From the NCBI RefSeq assembly GCF_003732265.1, contig NZ_MOBK01000001.1, forward strand, positions 620,001 through 684,000: a DNA stretch of 64,000 bases, given 5' to 3'. Shown one piece after another: positions 7,475-20,205 of the stretch (positions are counted from its first letter, which is position 1; every line of letters begins with the position of its first letter). The notes beneath the pieces are model-generated. The model did not search any database. It was not told the origin of the DNA and saw only the letters and a list, made by a program, of their open reading frames with translations. The position numbers and the translations under genes were made by a program. The stretch is from Pseudomonas brassicacearum (GTDB taxonomy: Bacteria; Pseudomonadota; Gammaproteobacteria; Pseudomonadales; Pseudomonadaceae).

Positions 7475-9394
7475 TCAGAATAGATAGCTGGCCTTGAGGC
7501 CGCCGCTGAAACCGTGGCTGTCCCCTCCACCGCTGGCACCGACTTCGGCACCCAGGCTCAGCGGGCCAAGATTGGCCATGACATTCACGCCGCCAGTAAA
7601 CTGATCCCGGTTGTCGAAGGCGGCACGCTGCTCGACGTCCAGACTCAGCAGGTGTCCTTCGCTATAGACGTCGTTATCGCCCAGCACATGTTCATAACCC
7701 ACCTGAACGCCCGGCACCAGTTGCCACGCGCCCATGCCGACCGGGGCAAATGCGACATTGAGATTGGCCATCGCGCTGCGGCGGGTTTCCTCTGTGCTGT
7801 CGACGTCGAGGGCCAGTTCGCTGCCTTTCTCCTGGAAGCCGGACACGTCCAGGTGACTGACGCGTACGCCGAGGCTCGGTTCGAGGATCATATTGCTCAC
7901 CGGCACACGATAGCCTACCGCAACCGTTGCACCGGACAGCGTGCCATGGCTATCGCCCTTGGCCGTGCCCAGTCCGCCACCGAGGTCGCGTTTGCTTTCG
8001 TAGTCGAGCCAGCCGGCGTTGGCCTTGCCTTCGACAAACAGACCGCGTTCCAGACCGTCGAATGCATAGCGGGCGCCACCGGTGAAAAAAGTCCAGTCGG
8101 TATCCACCTCACCGCCCGCCCCGCCGACATTGCCGTTGCTGTAGCCAAAACCTGCGTGGGCACTGAGTTGTTCGGAGAAGCGCTGGGTCAGGCCGATCAT
8201 CAAGCCCTGGCTGTGCTCGTTGCTGCTGGCAGCCTGGGACGAACCATCGGTGCCCAGATAGCCGGCCAGCGCCGTGCTCCACAAACGATATTGGCCGATC
8301 TTCAGATCCGTGCCGCTGGCGAACGGCGCAGCGGCCTGCTCGACCATCGCCCCTTGGCGTAGCAAGTAGCTGGTCGCATCGGCATGCACCTGGCCACCGA
8401 CTGTGGACTCGACGCCGCCAAGGCTGCCGGCATCGATCGCCGATTGCAGGTAGTAGTTGTAAGCGCTGTAAGTGCCGGACAGGTCGCTGTTCTGCAGCTG
8501 TTGCAGCAACCCGGCGCCCGCGGCGGCGTTGCCGACGAGACCGTCCTGGCCCGGCAGGCTGTTATAGAAAACCATCTTGCCGCGCAGCACGTAAATGGTT
8601 TCCTGGGACAGCCCGAGGCCTTGCTTGAGGTAGTTGTCCATGCTGCCGTACTGCGCGGTCACCTGATCCAGACCGGCTTGCAGGAAACTCGCCTCCACGC
8701 CGAGCAACGGCGCATAGATCGCCGCCATACTCGGCGGCATGGCCGCCAGTGTCGCCTTCACGCGCGCCGCGGTGTAGTCGTTGGTCGCCAGGTAGTTGCT
8801 CATGATGGTGGCGCTGTCGACGCCGGCAATGCTCTGCAACACGGCGGCGGTCCAGCCCGTCCGGTCCTTGCCGGCCGTGCAATGGAACAGCTGCGCGCCA
8901 TCGATACTGGCCAGTTCATTGAACAGCGTGCTGAGTTGACTGCGCATCCCCGCGTCACTGACGAACGCCCGGTTGGTCTGCTGCATCATGGCGACGGCAT
9001 CGGCGGCGCTTCTGAACGAGACCGTGGTGATGTTGGCACCGGACGTGGCGCTGCCAATAATGTCGATATTGGTATAGGTCGCCCCGGTCAGCAGGGTATC
9101 GGGTGTCGCGGCGATTTCACTCGGCGTGCGCAGGTCGTAAACGGCCTTGATACCGAGACCGTTCAAGGTGGCCAGATCCGCCGCCGACGGGGTCAGCGCG
9201 TTGGATCGATAGAACACACCACCGCGCATCGTGCCGTCGTTGGCCGTGGAATACGCGGTAGTGGTGCCGGCGATATCGCGGAAGTTGTCGATGCTGCGCA
9301 AGCGCGGAGTGTCGAGGTTGGTGGCCTCGGCAGCCTGGGCAGCAGCGATAGACAGGCTCAAAACGGACAGCGAACACAGAAGACGTGGAAACAC
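7475..9394 (-). CDS. Autotransporter with tyrosine-phosphatase passenger
   Basis: 639 residues. Signal peptide 1-21. Residues ~28-275 are a bacterial tyrosine-phosphatase domain (Y_phosphatase3 type): DNFRDIAG, GGVFYRSNAL, VYDLR, and the P-loop HCTAGKDRTGW with Cys172 and Arg178 (CX5R). Residues ~365-639 form an autotransporter beta-barrel of alternating strands ending in the outer-membrane signature YLF. The phosphatase would be carried to the cell surface or released, acting on phosphorylated proteins or phosphoinositides outside the cell. The fusion is continuous in one frame, so it is not an assembly artefact. The gene stands alone with a REP at its 3' side. Confidence 0.88.
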   Translation of the reverse strand: MFPRLLCSLSVLSLSIAAAQAAEATNLDTPRLRSIDNFRDIAGTTTAYSTANDGTMRGGVFYRSNALTPSAADLATLNGLGIKAVYDLRTPSEIAATPDTLLTGATYTNIDIIGSATSGANITTVSFRSAADAVAMMQQTNRAFVSDAGMRSQLSTLFNELASIDGAQLFHCTAGKDRTGWTAAVLQSIAGVDSATIMSNYLATNDYTAARVKATLAAMPPSMAAIYAPLLGVEASFLQAGLDQVTAQYGSMDNYLKQGLGLSQETIYVLRGKMVFYNSLPGQDGLVGNAAAGAGLLQQLQNSDLSGTYSAYNYYLQSAIDAGSLGGVESTVGGQVHADATSYLLRQGAMVEQAAAPFASGTDLKIGQYRLWSTALAGYLGTDGSSQAASSNEHSQGLMIGLTQRFSEQLSAHAGFGYSNGNVGGAGGEVDTDWTFFTGGARYAFDGLERGLFVEGKANAGWLDYESKRDLGGGLGTAKGDSHGTLSGATVAVGYRVPVSNMILEPSLGVRVSHLDVSGFQEKGSELALDVDSTEETRRSAMANLNVAFAPVGMGAWQLVPGVQVGYEHVLGDNDVYSEGHLLSLDVEQRAAFDNRDQFTGGVNVMANLGPLSLGAEVGASGGGDSHGFSGGLKASYLF

Positions 9395-9531
9395 GGTACA
9401 GCCTCATTCATGCGCATTGGGCTGACCACTATCTGCAAGGAAGGAACACCGAATATGACAGTTTGGCCACGGATGAAAATCCGTGCGCGATTGGTCCGGA
9501 GGGCGCGTTTTTGGTCTGTATTTCCCGACCT

Positions 9532-12117
9532 TTAAATGTTGCTGGCGCTGACTGCACTGCCTTTGACGCCGACCAACGCATTAAACGTATTCACATCAAG
9601 CGGCCGGCTCAGGAAATAACCTTGGCCTTCATCGCACGCCACCCCTTTGAGCAAGCTCAGCTGCTCGGCGCTTTCAATGCCCTCGGCCGTCACCGTAAGC
9701 GCCAACGCGCGTCCCAAGCCGACGATCGCCTGGATAATGGCCCGGTCATCCTCGCTTTCGTCCAGCCGGTTCAAGAAGCTGCGGTCTATTTTCAGGCCAT
9801 CGAAAGGAAACGCGCGCAGGTAACTCAACGATGAATATCCGGTTCCAAAGTCGTCCATGGAGATCCGCACGCCGAGGCGTTTCAGCGTGCGCATTATCTC
9901 AAGTGCACCCGTGGCATCTTCAAGCATCACGCTTTCGGTAATTTCCAGCTCGACCCGGGCAGGATCGATTCCGGTGTCGTGCAGTGTTTTCTGAATGCGC
10001 TCGACCAGATTGCCGCGCTTGAATTCGGTCGATGACAAGTTGACGGAGACGAACAAATTCTCCGGCCACTTTGCGGCGCAACGGCAAGCGGTCTGGATTA
10101 CCCAGTTGCTCAGGAACAGGATTAGCCCGGACTCCTCGGCGATCGGGATAAACGTATCGGGAGGGATTAAACCGCGCACGGGATGTTGCCACCGGACCAG
10201 CGCTTCGGCGCCAACCATCTGACCGTCCGAAATACGATAGCGTGGCTGGAAATGCAGGCGCAGCTCGCCGTGTTTGATGGCGAAACGCAGGTCGTTTTCC
10301 AGACGGCGGCGCTCAATGATTTTGGCGTTCATGTCGCCGGCATAAAAGCGCCAGGTGTTACGCCCGCCCGTCTTGGCCTCGTACAACGCAATGTCCGCAT
10401 AGCGCAGCAACTCGGTCGCTTCGCACGCATCATTGGGCGCCATCGCGATACCGATACTGGCGCTGACAAACACTTCCTGCTGATCAATCTCTATGGGCCG
10501 CTCAACCGACTCGATCAGGCGATGACACAGGGTCTCGACTTCCTCCTGAGAACTCACGTCACTGAGGATCAATACAAACTCATCCCCCCCGACCCGGGCG
10601 ACAAGGTCGCCGTGGCGCACGCAGTCAGCCAGACGGCTCGACACTTCATTGAGCACCCGGTCACCGGCGGCGTGCCCGAGCAAGTCATTGACCGGTTTAA
10701 AGCGATCAAGGTCCAGACAGAGCATGACCAGCGGTTGTTCCACCGTTGGTAATGCCTTGAGTTTACCGTCCAGAAACTCTTGAAGACGGGTCCGGTTGGG
10801 GAGCCCGGTGAGGGCATCATGCTGGGAAAGGAATTCGATGCGCCGACGGGCTTCGACTTCGTCCGTCACATCCGTTGCGGTGCCCCGGAACCCTGCGCCC
10901 GTCATGTCCCGGGCCGAGATCCGCGTGATGCGCTCCCGCCCCTTGGCATCGACATAGCGACACTGAATGCTGATGTCCGGACGACGGTTCGGAATGCTCA
11001 ACCACTGGGTCAGCAAACCTAATTCGGTGCTCAGCAGATCATTGATCGACGCACCGATCCAGGCATCCCGTGAGAGTCCGGTGACGTTTTCAAATCGATC
11101 GGACAAATAGGTGAAACGCCCGCCATCGCCTGTTTCCCATACCCAGTCCGAGATGGCTTCAACGACGTCGCGAAAGCGCGCTTCGCTGATACCGAGGGCG
11201 TCCTGACTGTTCTGAAGCGAGGTGTAGCTGGCGTCCAGCGCAACTGCGCTGGCGGTGGTGCGCCGCAAAATAACCCAGGTCATCAGGCACACCAACAACG
11301 CGGCAATGCCGATCAACGGCAGCCCTACTGCCAGTAACCGCTGACCCGGGCTGGACGGACTCCAAGACAGATTGCCGGCAGCACCGTTCTCTCCCAACGG
11401 CAAGAAGGACGTTGTGTCAAGATCATCAGCCGAGGCGACATGCAGGCCCTCGACCCCAAAATCATTACCTAATAGCTGAAGCTTGGCGCTGTCCAGAATG
11501 TCGACGAAAATCAACACCGACGGCTGCCGGGCATCAGACTCCACGGTCGGGTCGGTTCCCGGTGTAATGGCGGCTGCCGCGACCAGCGCGGGTTCGCCTC
11601 CAATATTGATAAAAGCGGTTGTCGGTGTTTCTGATTCCGCACCGGCACGGGCCTTTTCGAGAAGCGGTGCGATGGCGTTTCCCAGCCACTCTGAAGCGTC
11701 AACGGGTTTCAGCTCACCCTTGATCACCGAGTAAACCGTTTGATTGACGTCGTTGACGACAAACAGTCCCTGAAAGCCAAAATCGGTGTAAAGCGTTGGC
11801 CCGGCGTTTTGCCGTACATAAGCCCAATCCGGGTCTACTTGAGCATGCAAGTGCTTGTAGGCATCCCCCCAAAATGCGTAATCCTTGACGACCGAGCGCA
11901 GCGATTTTTCCAGCGATTGCACAGCCTTCTTTGTGTAAAACGCACTTTCGACTTCCTCTGTCCGGTCTAAATCGTTGGCAAGATAAACCAGTGAAAAGCT
12001 GGCCAGTAAAAACACACCGGCCAATAGACCGACAAACTTGAACAGTGAAGTCCGTGCCAGCGACACGTTTGAACGATGAGAGAGGGAGTGGACGATAGAG
12101 GCGAGGCTATTCGGCAT
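9532..12117 (-). CDS. CHASE4-PAS-GGDEF-EAL cyclic-di-GMP enzyme
   Basis: 861 residues. TM helix 26-47, periplasmic CHASE4-like sensor ~60-250, TM 262-285, PAS ~310-420, GGDEF ~430-590 with intact GGDEF 510-514 and an allosteric RxxD site (RHGD 501-504), EAL ~610-850 with intact EAL 638-640 and downstream LEITES, DDFGTGYSSL and KIDRSF metal/substrate motifs. Both active sites look functional, so it could make and degrade c-di-GMP, with balance set by an external ligand. It is a single-gene unit pointing away from the glycine-rich protein region. Confidence 0.92.
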   Translation of the reverse strand: MPNSLASIVHSLSHRSNVSLARTSLFKFVGLLAGVFLLASFSLVYLANDLDRTEEVESAFYTKKAVQSLEKSLRSVVKDYAFWGDAYKHLHAQVDPDWAYVRQNAGPTLYTDFGFQGLFVVNDVNQTVYSVIKGELKPVDASEWLGNAIAPLLEKARAGAESETPTTAFINIGGEPALVAAAAITPGTDPTVESDARQPSVLIFVDILDSAKLQLLGNDFGVEGLHVASADDLDTTSFLPLGENGAAGNLSWSPSSPGQRLLAVGLPLIGIAALLVCLMTWVILRRTTASAVALDASYTSLQNSQDALGISEARFRDVVEAISDWVWETGDGGRFTYLSDRFENVTGLSRDAWIGASINDLLSTELGLLTQWLSIPNRRPDISIQCRYVDAKGRERITRISARDMTGAGFRGTATDVTDEVEARRRIEFLSQHDALTGLPNRTRLQEFLDGKLKALPTVEQPLVMLCLDLDRFKPVNDLLGHAAGDRVLNEVSSRLADCVRHGDLVARVGGDEFVLILSDVSSQEEVETLCHRLIESVERPIEIDQQEVFVSASIGIAMAPNDACEATELLRYADIALYEAKTGGRNTWRFYAGDMNAKIIERRRLENDLRFAIKHGELRLHFQPRYRISDGQMVGAEALVRWQHPVRGLIPPDTFIPIAEESGLILFLSNWVIQTACRCAAKWPENLFVSVNLSSTEFKRGNLVERIQKTLHDTGIDPARVELEITESVMLEDATGALEIMRTLKRLGVRISMDDFGTGYSSLSYLRAFPFDGLKIDRSFLNRLDESEDDRAIIQAIVGLGRALALTVTAEGIESAEQLSLLKGVACDEGQGYFLSRPLDVNTFNALVGVKGSAVSASNI

Positions 12118-12382
12118 AATTTCCCGCTGGTCGTTGATGCAAGAGGGTTGTACACCACGTTATCGGCTGTATGAGCGAACTAATGAATAACCAGATTTTG
12201 CGCGAGGCCGTTCACAATGCTCTCGCAGAGGGTAGACGAGGAATCTGTCCATTACTCGCAACACGTCAGAAATTTATGCCGGATATGGGAGGTAATCGAT
12301 AAAGCTGAGGGGTATTAATGGTTGCCGAGTGTGGCGCCTGAAGATCGGATTCAAACAGGCGCCCAGTCAGAGGTTCATCTGA

Positions 12383-12901
12383 TCAATGGGTCTTGGGCGA
12401 TACCGAGGTCCCGACTTTGCTCAACCCTTTCGTGTTGTGATCACCTGGCGTCGAAGTCGCAACCGCTCGAGCTTTGGCTACGCCGCGAGTGTCTTTGGAG
12501 TGAGCGATGCCTGAAGTCGTTGAGCCATGACCGCGATCACCATTGCGATCACTGCCGTAGTGGTTTCCGCTTTCACCATGATCGCGAACAGCTTTGCCGG
12601 CATGGTCACTGCTGAGCCCGTCGCCGCGCCCGTTACTGCTAATGCCGCCGGCGTGATCTGATCCGCTATGGCCGCCGGCTGTACCGCCACCATGGCCACC
12701 GCCAACACCACCGCCGCCTCCGTGACCGCCACCATTACCGCCGCCGCCACCACCACCACCACCACCACCACCACCACCACCACCACCGTCCTTCGCATAA
12801 GCGGAGTTCATGATGGACAGATCAGCAGGCAGTAAGGGGGCGGCTGCAAGCATCATGGCGCATGACAATACAGCAACGAGACTCTTGTTTTTTAAAAGCA
12901 T
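12383..12901 (-). CDS. Secreted glycine-rich protein with polyglycine tract
   Basis: 172 residues. Signal peptide (LLKNKSLVAVLSCAMMLAAAPLLP…AYA), then a run of about 18 glycines, further GGGH/GGHGGG repeats, and a C-terminal half rich in His, Ser, Asp and Gly (HSGSDHAGG, SSDHAGK, NGDRGHG). No enzyme motif. ATG at 12901 has GTGGAAG 6 bp upstream; the in-frame GTG at 12913 is part of that site and is not the start. Role unknown; such proteins are often cell-surface or stress-related. The neighbouring CigR-like gene also encodes a small exported Gly/Asn-rich protein. Confidence 0.7.
   Translation of the reverse strand: MLLKNKSLVAVLSCAMMLAAAPLLPADLSIMNSAYAKDGGGGGGGGGGGGGGGGGNGGGHGGGGGVGGGHGGGTAGGHSGSDHAGGISSNGRGDGLSSDHAGKAVRDHGESGNHYGSDRNGDRGHGSTTSGIAHSKDTRGVAKARAVATSTPGDHNTKGLSKVGTSVSPKTH
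12747..12785. repeat. (CCA)13 trinucleotide run
   Basis: Thirteen perfect CCA units, preceded by CCG units, encode most of the polyglycine tract (GGT codons on the minus strand). In-frame length change would alter the tract without breaking the gene. Confidence 0.9.
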
Positions 12902-13016
12902 AATTGCTTCCACAGGGTTGATATCACGTGTTTTAAGACGCGTCAGACCCTAGTCAGTTCAAGTCCCGCGACAGATGGAATGGCTTTCCTGCGCTATTGA
13001 AAACAAGAATCAAACA

Positions 13017-13460
13017 CTAATCGAAAGCACCGTTAAGCACTTCGTAAATTAGCCCGGTGGCGAGTGCGACCAATATCAAGTCCGTGCCTGCTTGTTGCCA
13101 TTCATATCCGTCGTAATGAGGCAGCCTGCCGACTAACCGGCCGTCCAGTTTTTTGGCAATCCCAGGTGGTAACGGTTTGCCTCGCGCAAGGTTCTTTTGA
13201 ATACCCGGTGGCAATGCAGGCCCAGAGTTCCAGTAGCCTGGATACCCGCCAATAATTCCCAGGACATTGCCGCGATCAATGCTTGGGCCGTTGTCCCAAT
13301 CGCTGCCCTTGCCTTGGTTTCCATGGGCCTGATTGTTGTGCGAATTTCCCTTGCCGTTACCCTGGCCCTTTCCATTACCAGGGTCGGCTATTGCCGATGT
13401 TGAGCCGACGATCAACGCAATGCTCGTGACGGCTGTAATCAATAAGCGAGATCTGAACAT
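13017..13460 (-). CDS. CigR-like exported membrane protein
   Basis: 147 residues. Signal peptide with cleavage after SAIA, then a Gly/Asn/Lys-rich region (GNGKGQGNGKGN), a pair of LPPGI motifs (GPALPPGIQKNLARGKPLPPGIAKKL), LPHYDGYEW and a C-terminal hydrophobic helix (TDLILVALATGLIYEVL). This arrangement matches the 'anti-virulence regulator CigR' family named after the Salmonella SPI-3 protein. In Pseudomonas the role is not known. It stands alone, upstream of the glycine-rich gene on the same strand. Confidence 0.75.
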   Translation of the reverse strand: MFRSRLLITAVTSIALIVGSTSAIADPGNGKGQGNGKGNSHNNQAHGNQGKGSDWDNGPSIDRGNVLGIIGGYPGYWNSGPALPPGIQKNLARGKPLPPGIAKKLDGRLVGRLPHYDGYEWQQAGTDLILVALATGLIYEVLNGAFD

Positions 13461-13613
13461 GGGTCGTTCCTTCTTCGTGGCAGGACGCTCTACTGAAATT
13501 TAGTTCTCCAATCCAACAAGTGTGCACAATTTCGTGCGGATAACACCAGAAATGACATTAATGAGCTATACCGGCTAATCACCCCCGCAGATCTTCGACA
13601 CAGGAGTTTGGCC

Positions 13614-14066
13614 ATGAAGTTCAGACACTCACTGGCAGCGCTACTGGTCAGCGCAACGCTTTTCGGCTGCGCCACATCATCAGACAAAAGCGTGACCGTT
13701 CCGTTAGTTGCCACGCGGCAGAACGCCGGTCAGATCGGCGATGTAACGCTGACCAGCTTTGACAATAAAACCGGGCTCAGTTTCTTCATCAGCGGTGCTC
13801 CAAGCGGCGTTATCCTGCCTTTGCGCCTCTACACCTTCATCTATAAAGGCAGTTGCGAGAATCCCGGCGCCGAGGCCTATGCCATGAATGATCAGGTCAA
13901 CACCGAACGCCAGCCCATACGCGGCTGGACGTTATCAAGAACCGCGCCTGTTGCGATGTCGGTGCTGATGGCGGGCGGGTATTCCATCGTCCTGCGAACA
14001 ACTGCAACGGATGGCAACGTCGATATTTTCTGTGGCGATATCAAGCAAGGCAGCACGGCGAAGTAG
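13614..14066 (+). CDS. Putative lipoprotein of unknown function
   Basis: 150 residues. Type II signal peptide with lipobox LFGC (Cys about residue 19), then a compact beta-rich domain with two further cysteines (SCENPGAEAY and IFCGDI) that may pair. I do not recognise the family. ATG 13614 is used because AGGAG lies 8 bp upstream; the longer frame would begin at TTG. Likely outer-membrane anchored in the periplasm. Confidence 0.75.
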   Translation: MKFRHSLAALLVSATLFGCATSSDKSVTVPLVATRQNAGQIGDVTLTSFDNKTGLSFFISGAPSGVILPLRLYTFIYKGSCENPGAEAYAMNDQVNTERQPIRGWTLSRTAPVAMSVLMAGGYSIVLRTTATDGNVDIFCGDIKQGSTAK

Positions 14067-14134
14067 CCATCCCTTAACTGGCGTCAGGGTGTGCTTTAAT
14101 CCGGGCTCTTCAACAGAGAGTGAGAGTCCCCGGA

Positions 14135-14596
14135 ATGGAACCCAACATCGCACACCTGTCCAGCTTCCACGTAGCGGGCCTGACCGCACGTACGAACAAC
14201 CGCGATGAGTCCACGCAGGACTGCGCAAAAATTCCCGATTTGTGGGGCCGGTTTTTTTTCGACAATGTCGCCGAGAAGATCCCGCACCGGGTGCCTGACG
14301 CGCCGATTGTCGGCGTTTATTCAAACTACGAATCTGACGCGAGCGGCGCTTATGAGGTGACGGCGGGGGTGTCCGTCAGTACGCCGAACCGCGACTTCGA
14401 TAACGTCGAGATTCAGGCAGGCAAGTACATGGTCTTCGAGGCCCGCGGCCCCATGCCGGCGGCCGTTATCCAGGCCTGGGGGACTATCTGGGCCTACTTT
14501 GAAGCGCATCCACAGGTGGTACGCAGTTACGCCACGGATTTTGAATCATATGTCGGGCAAGACGAAGTTCAAATTCACATTGGCATTGTGTCGTAG
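14135..14596 (+). CDS. GyrI-like / effector-binding domain protein
   Basis: 153 residues spanning a single GyrI-like (AraC effector-binding) domain: FHVAGLTARTNN near the start, LWGRFF, IVGVYSNYESDASGAYEVTAGVSV in the middle, and the late AGKYMVFEARG…WGTIWAYFEAH. Stand-alone members bind hydrophobic ligands or, as in SbmC/GyrI, interact with gyrase. There is no DNA-binding domain. A strong terminator follows at 14698. ATG 14135 is preferred over GTG 14120 because GTGAGAG precedes it. Confidence 0.8.
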   Translation: MEPNIAHLSSFHVAGLTARTNNRDESTQDCAKIPDLWGRFFFDNVAEKIPHRVPDAPIVGVYSNYESDASGAYEVTAGVSVSTPNRDFDNVEIQAGKYMVFEARGPMPAAVIQAWGTIWAYFEAHPQVVRSYATDFESYVGQDEVQIHIGIVS

Positions 14597-14697
14597 GCGC
14601 TCCGAAAGTTTTTTTATTTCGACAACACGTTTTTCACGAAACGCTTACAGAACGTAGCGCAGATTGAAATCACAAATGGATTTGACCCCAAACAGAG

Positions 14698-14720
14698 AGC
14701 CCGCCGAAGCGGGCTTTTTG
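14698..14720 (+). terminator. Rho-independent terminator after the GyrI-like gene
   Basis: AGCCCGC-CGAA-GCGGGCT followed by TTTTT, a tight GC stem with a four-base loop, about 100 bp after the stop codon and just ahead of the convergent GFA-family gene. Confidence 0.85.
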
Positions 14721-14738
14721 TTGTCTGCCGCCTCCCCC

Positions 14739-15131
14739 CTACTCCTCCGCCCGCCCCGTGCCTTCCCGATCGTGCTCATAGTGTCGGGTGAACGGAAACG
14801 CCGGCAACCAGGACTCGCGACGCACGGTCCAGCTTTCGTAAGTGGGCTTCAGTTGGTCAGGGGCATCCAGCGAGCCCAGGTTCACTTCGACTTCGTCGCC
14901 CGAGCGGGCAAACACCGACGAGCCGCAACGAGGACAGAAGAACCGTCCGGCGTAATCGCCTGTCTGGCCCTCGATCGTCACCGCCTCCTGAGGGAATATC
15001 GCTGAGGCGTGGAAAAGCGCTCCATGGTGCTTGCGGCAATCGAGACAGTGACAAAGACCGACCCGGTAAGGGCGGCCCGAGGCCACAATCCTGACGTTGC
15101 CGCACACGCAGCCGCCCGTGAATCGATCCAT
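14739..15131 (-). CDS. GFA-family (glutathione-dependent formaldehyde-activating enzyme-like) protein
   Basis: 130 residues with the zinc cysteines of the GFA fold: CVCGNV (residues 8-13), CHCLDC (27-32) and FFCPRCGS (65-72). The family includes S-hydroxymethylglutathione synthase, but most bacterial members have no proven substrate. Formaldehyde detoxification should not be assumed, because no formaldehyde dehydrogenase or esterase gene is nearby. Single-gene unit. Confidence 0.85.
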   Translation of the reverse strand: MDRFTGGCVCGNVRIVASGRPYRVGLCHCLDCRKHHGALFHASAIFPQEAVTIEGQTGDYAGRFFCPRCGSSVFARSGDEVEVNLGSLDAPDQLKPTYESWTVRRESWLPAFPFTRHYEHDREGTGRAEE

Positions 15132-15235
15132 GCTGCACCTCCTCTGGAATCACCCGGTCGCAAGGGTGATTATGAAGATAGCAGCACGGGGCGAACGCCA
15201 TTCTTTCACTCACGTGGTTGTTCAGTTTCAGGCAA

Positions 15236-15270
15236 AAAAAAGCCCCGTCACCGACATGCGGTGCGGGGCA
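15236..15270 (-). terminator. Terminator for the 15333-15674 lipoprotein gene
   Basis: On the minus strand, GCCCCGCACCG and CGGTGACGGGGC form a stem followed by eight T. It lies about 65 bp beyond the lipoprotein stop. Confidence 0.75.
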
Positions 15271-15332
15271 AGAAAATTGGTTGGTTGCGGCCAACCAAAG
15301 GAGCTCTGTAAAAAAACGCTTTCAATCCGGGG

Positions 15333-15674
15333 TCAGATGCAATCCTGTGCGGCGCGTTCAAAACTTGACGGCAGGAAGCTCGAGGCCAGCAAATGCCGTT
15401 CATAGATGAACACCTTGCCGCCGTTCCCGGCCTTGTAGGCTTCCAGCACGTTGTCGGTCGAGACTTTGCTCGGCACCACGATCCGGTAGCTGCGCGAGGT
15501 CTGCGAGACGGTCGGGCTCAACGCACTGCCCTGCAATTTCGGGACGACGCAGTCAGCGTATTGCGCCGGGGTCTTGCGGGTCTGCAAGGTCAGGGTCGGG
15601 TCGTTCGGTGTGGAGGCACAACCGGCGAGCAACACTGAGGCAACTGCCGCGGCAGATACGAATAAAGGACGCAT
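15333..15674 (-). CDS. Small lipoprotein of unknown function
   Basis: 113 residues. Lipobox LAGC with lipidated Cys19. The mature part has an N-terminal segment with a cysteine (YADCVVPKL), a strand-rich middle (SYRIVVPSKVSTDNVLEAYKAGNGGKVFIYERHL) and a last Cys near the end (AAQDC), likely a disulphide. I do not recognise a named family, though it looks like a conserved pseudomonad lipoprotein. It has its own terminator. Confidence 0.75.
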   Translation of the reverse strand: MRPLFVSAAAVASVLLAGCASTPNDPTLTLQTRKTPAQYADCVVPKLQGSALSPTVSQTSRSYRIVVPSKVSTDNVLEAYKAGNGGKVFIYERHLLASSFLPSSFERAAQDCI

Positions 15675-15877
15675 CGGTCTCTTCCTGAAAACAAAATGTT
15701 CGGTTCATCACGGGATTTTTTTCATCCGCGTGTTCGATGGAGGGGATTTTCCGACTATTGTCGACAAAGAAGAACTTGTGTTTGGTAATGGTCACTATTA
15801 CGTCTAGCGATAGTTGCGCGCCACGCAGATGGATGCACACTCAATCACCACCAGAAACGATTGATGAGGATCACGCC

Positions 15878-16114
15878 TTGAGAACTTTTGACCTGATCCG
15901 CGACGCGGTTCTGCCCGACTTCCGTGACCGGGTGGCCGAGTACCTGGTCCAGTACGAAACCGTGCTGATGGGCGAAAACCCGCCCGAGCCGGAGCTCGCG
16001 CGGGCCACTGCCAATCAGTTGCGCGGTTATTTGCGCGGCTTGAACACCATGCGGGTGCTGGGCATGGCGGATTGGGAGGAGCTGGATCGGCGGGTGGTGA
16101 ATACGTGGCTTTAG
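15878..16114 (+). CDS. Small conserved-looking cytosolic protein
   Basis: 78 residues if translation begins at TTG 15878, which has GAGGA 7 bp upstream. The frame is open further 5' but without a good start. The protein is charged and helical (FDLIRDAVLPDFRDRVAEYLVQYETVLMG…LRGYLRGLNTMRVLGMADWEELDRRV), with no membrane segment or known motif. Function unknown. It lies 150 bp upstream of the hybrid kinase but is probably a separate unit. Confidence 0.6.
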   Translation: MRTFDLIRDAVLPDFRDRVAEYLVQYETVLMGENPPEPELARATANQLRGYLRGLNTMRVLGMADWEELDRRVVNTWL

Positions 16115-16268
16115 CGCCGCCAGCCCGGCGCTTCACACCTTTTCAGCGTTTTTCATCAAACCTATCCCATTGAATCAGCTGTTTTCACAGCACCACTGAA
16201 GGCGTAGCGGTTTTACTGCACACCCAAGCTTACGGCGCATGTCCGGGGCTTTTGTCGCAGGAGAACCC

Positions 16269-20015
<3,747 letters not shown>

Positions 20016-20205
20016 TCAGAAGTTTTCAGCGTTTTTCAGCGCCCGGCGGCGTCAGTTCAGGCCATTTCAGAGCAGCTGCGTGGGTGGCATGCGTTACTGC
20101 AGTCACTTGGCAGAAGCGACGGACCGTGCATTCCCGTCGCGCTTTCGGGTTTGCGCCCGGCTGCTTGACCGCCCCATCCGGTGACCCCGTCACGAGGACG
20201 TCCAT

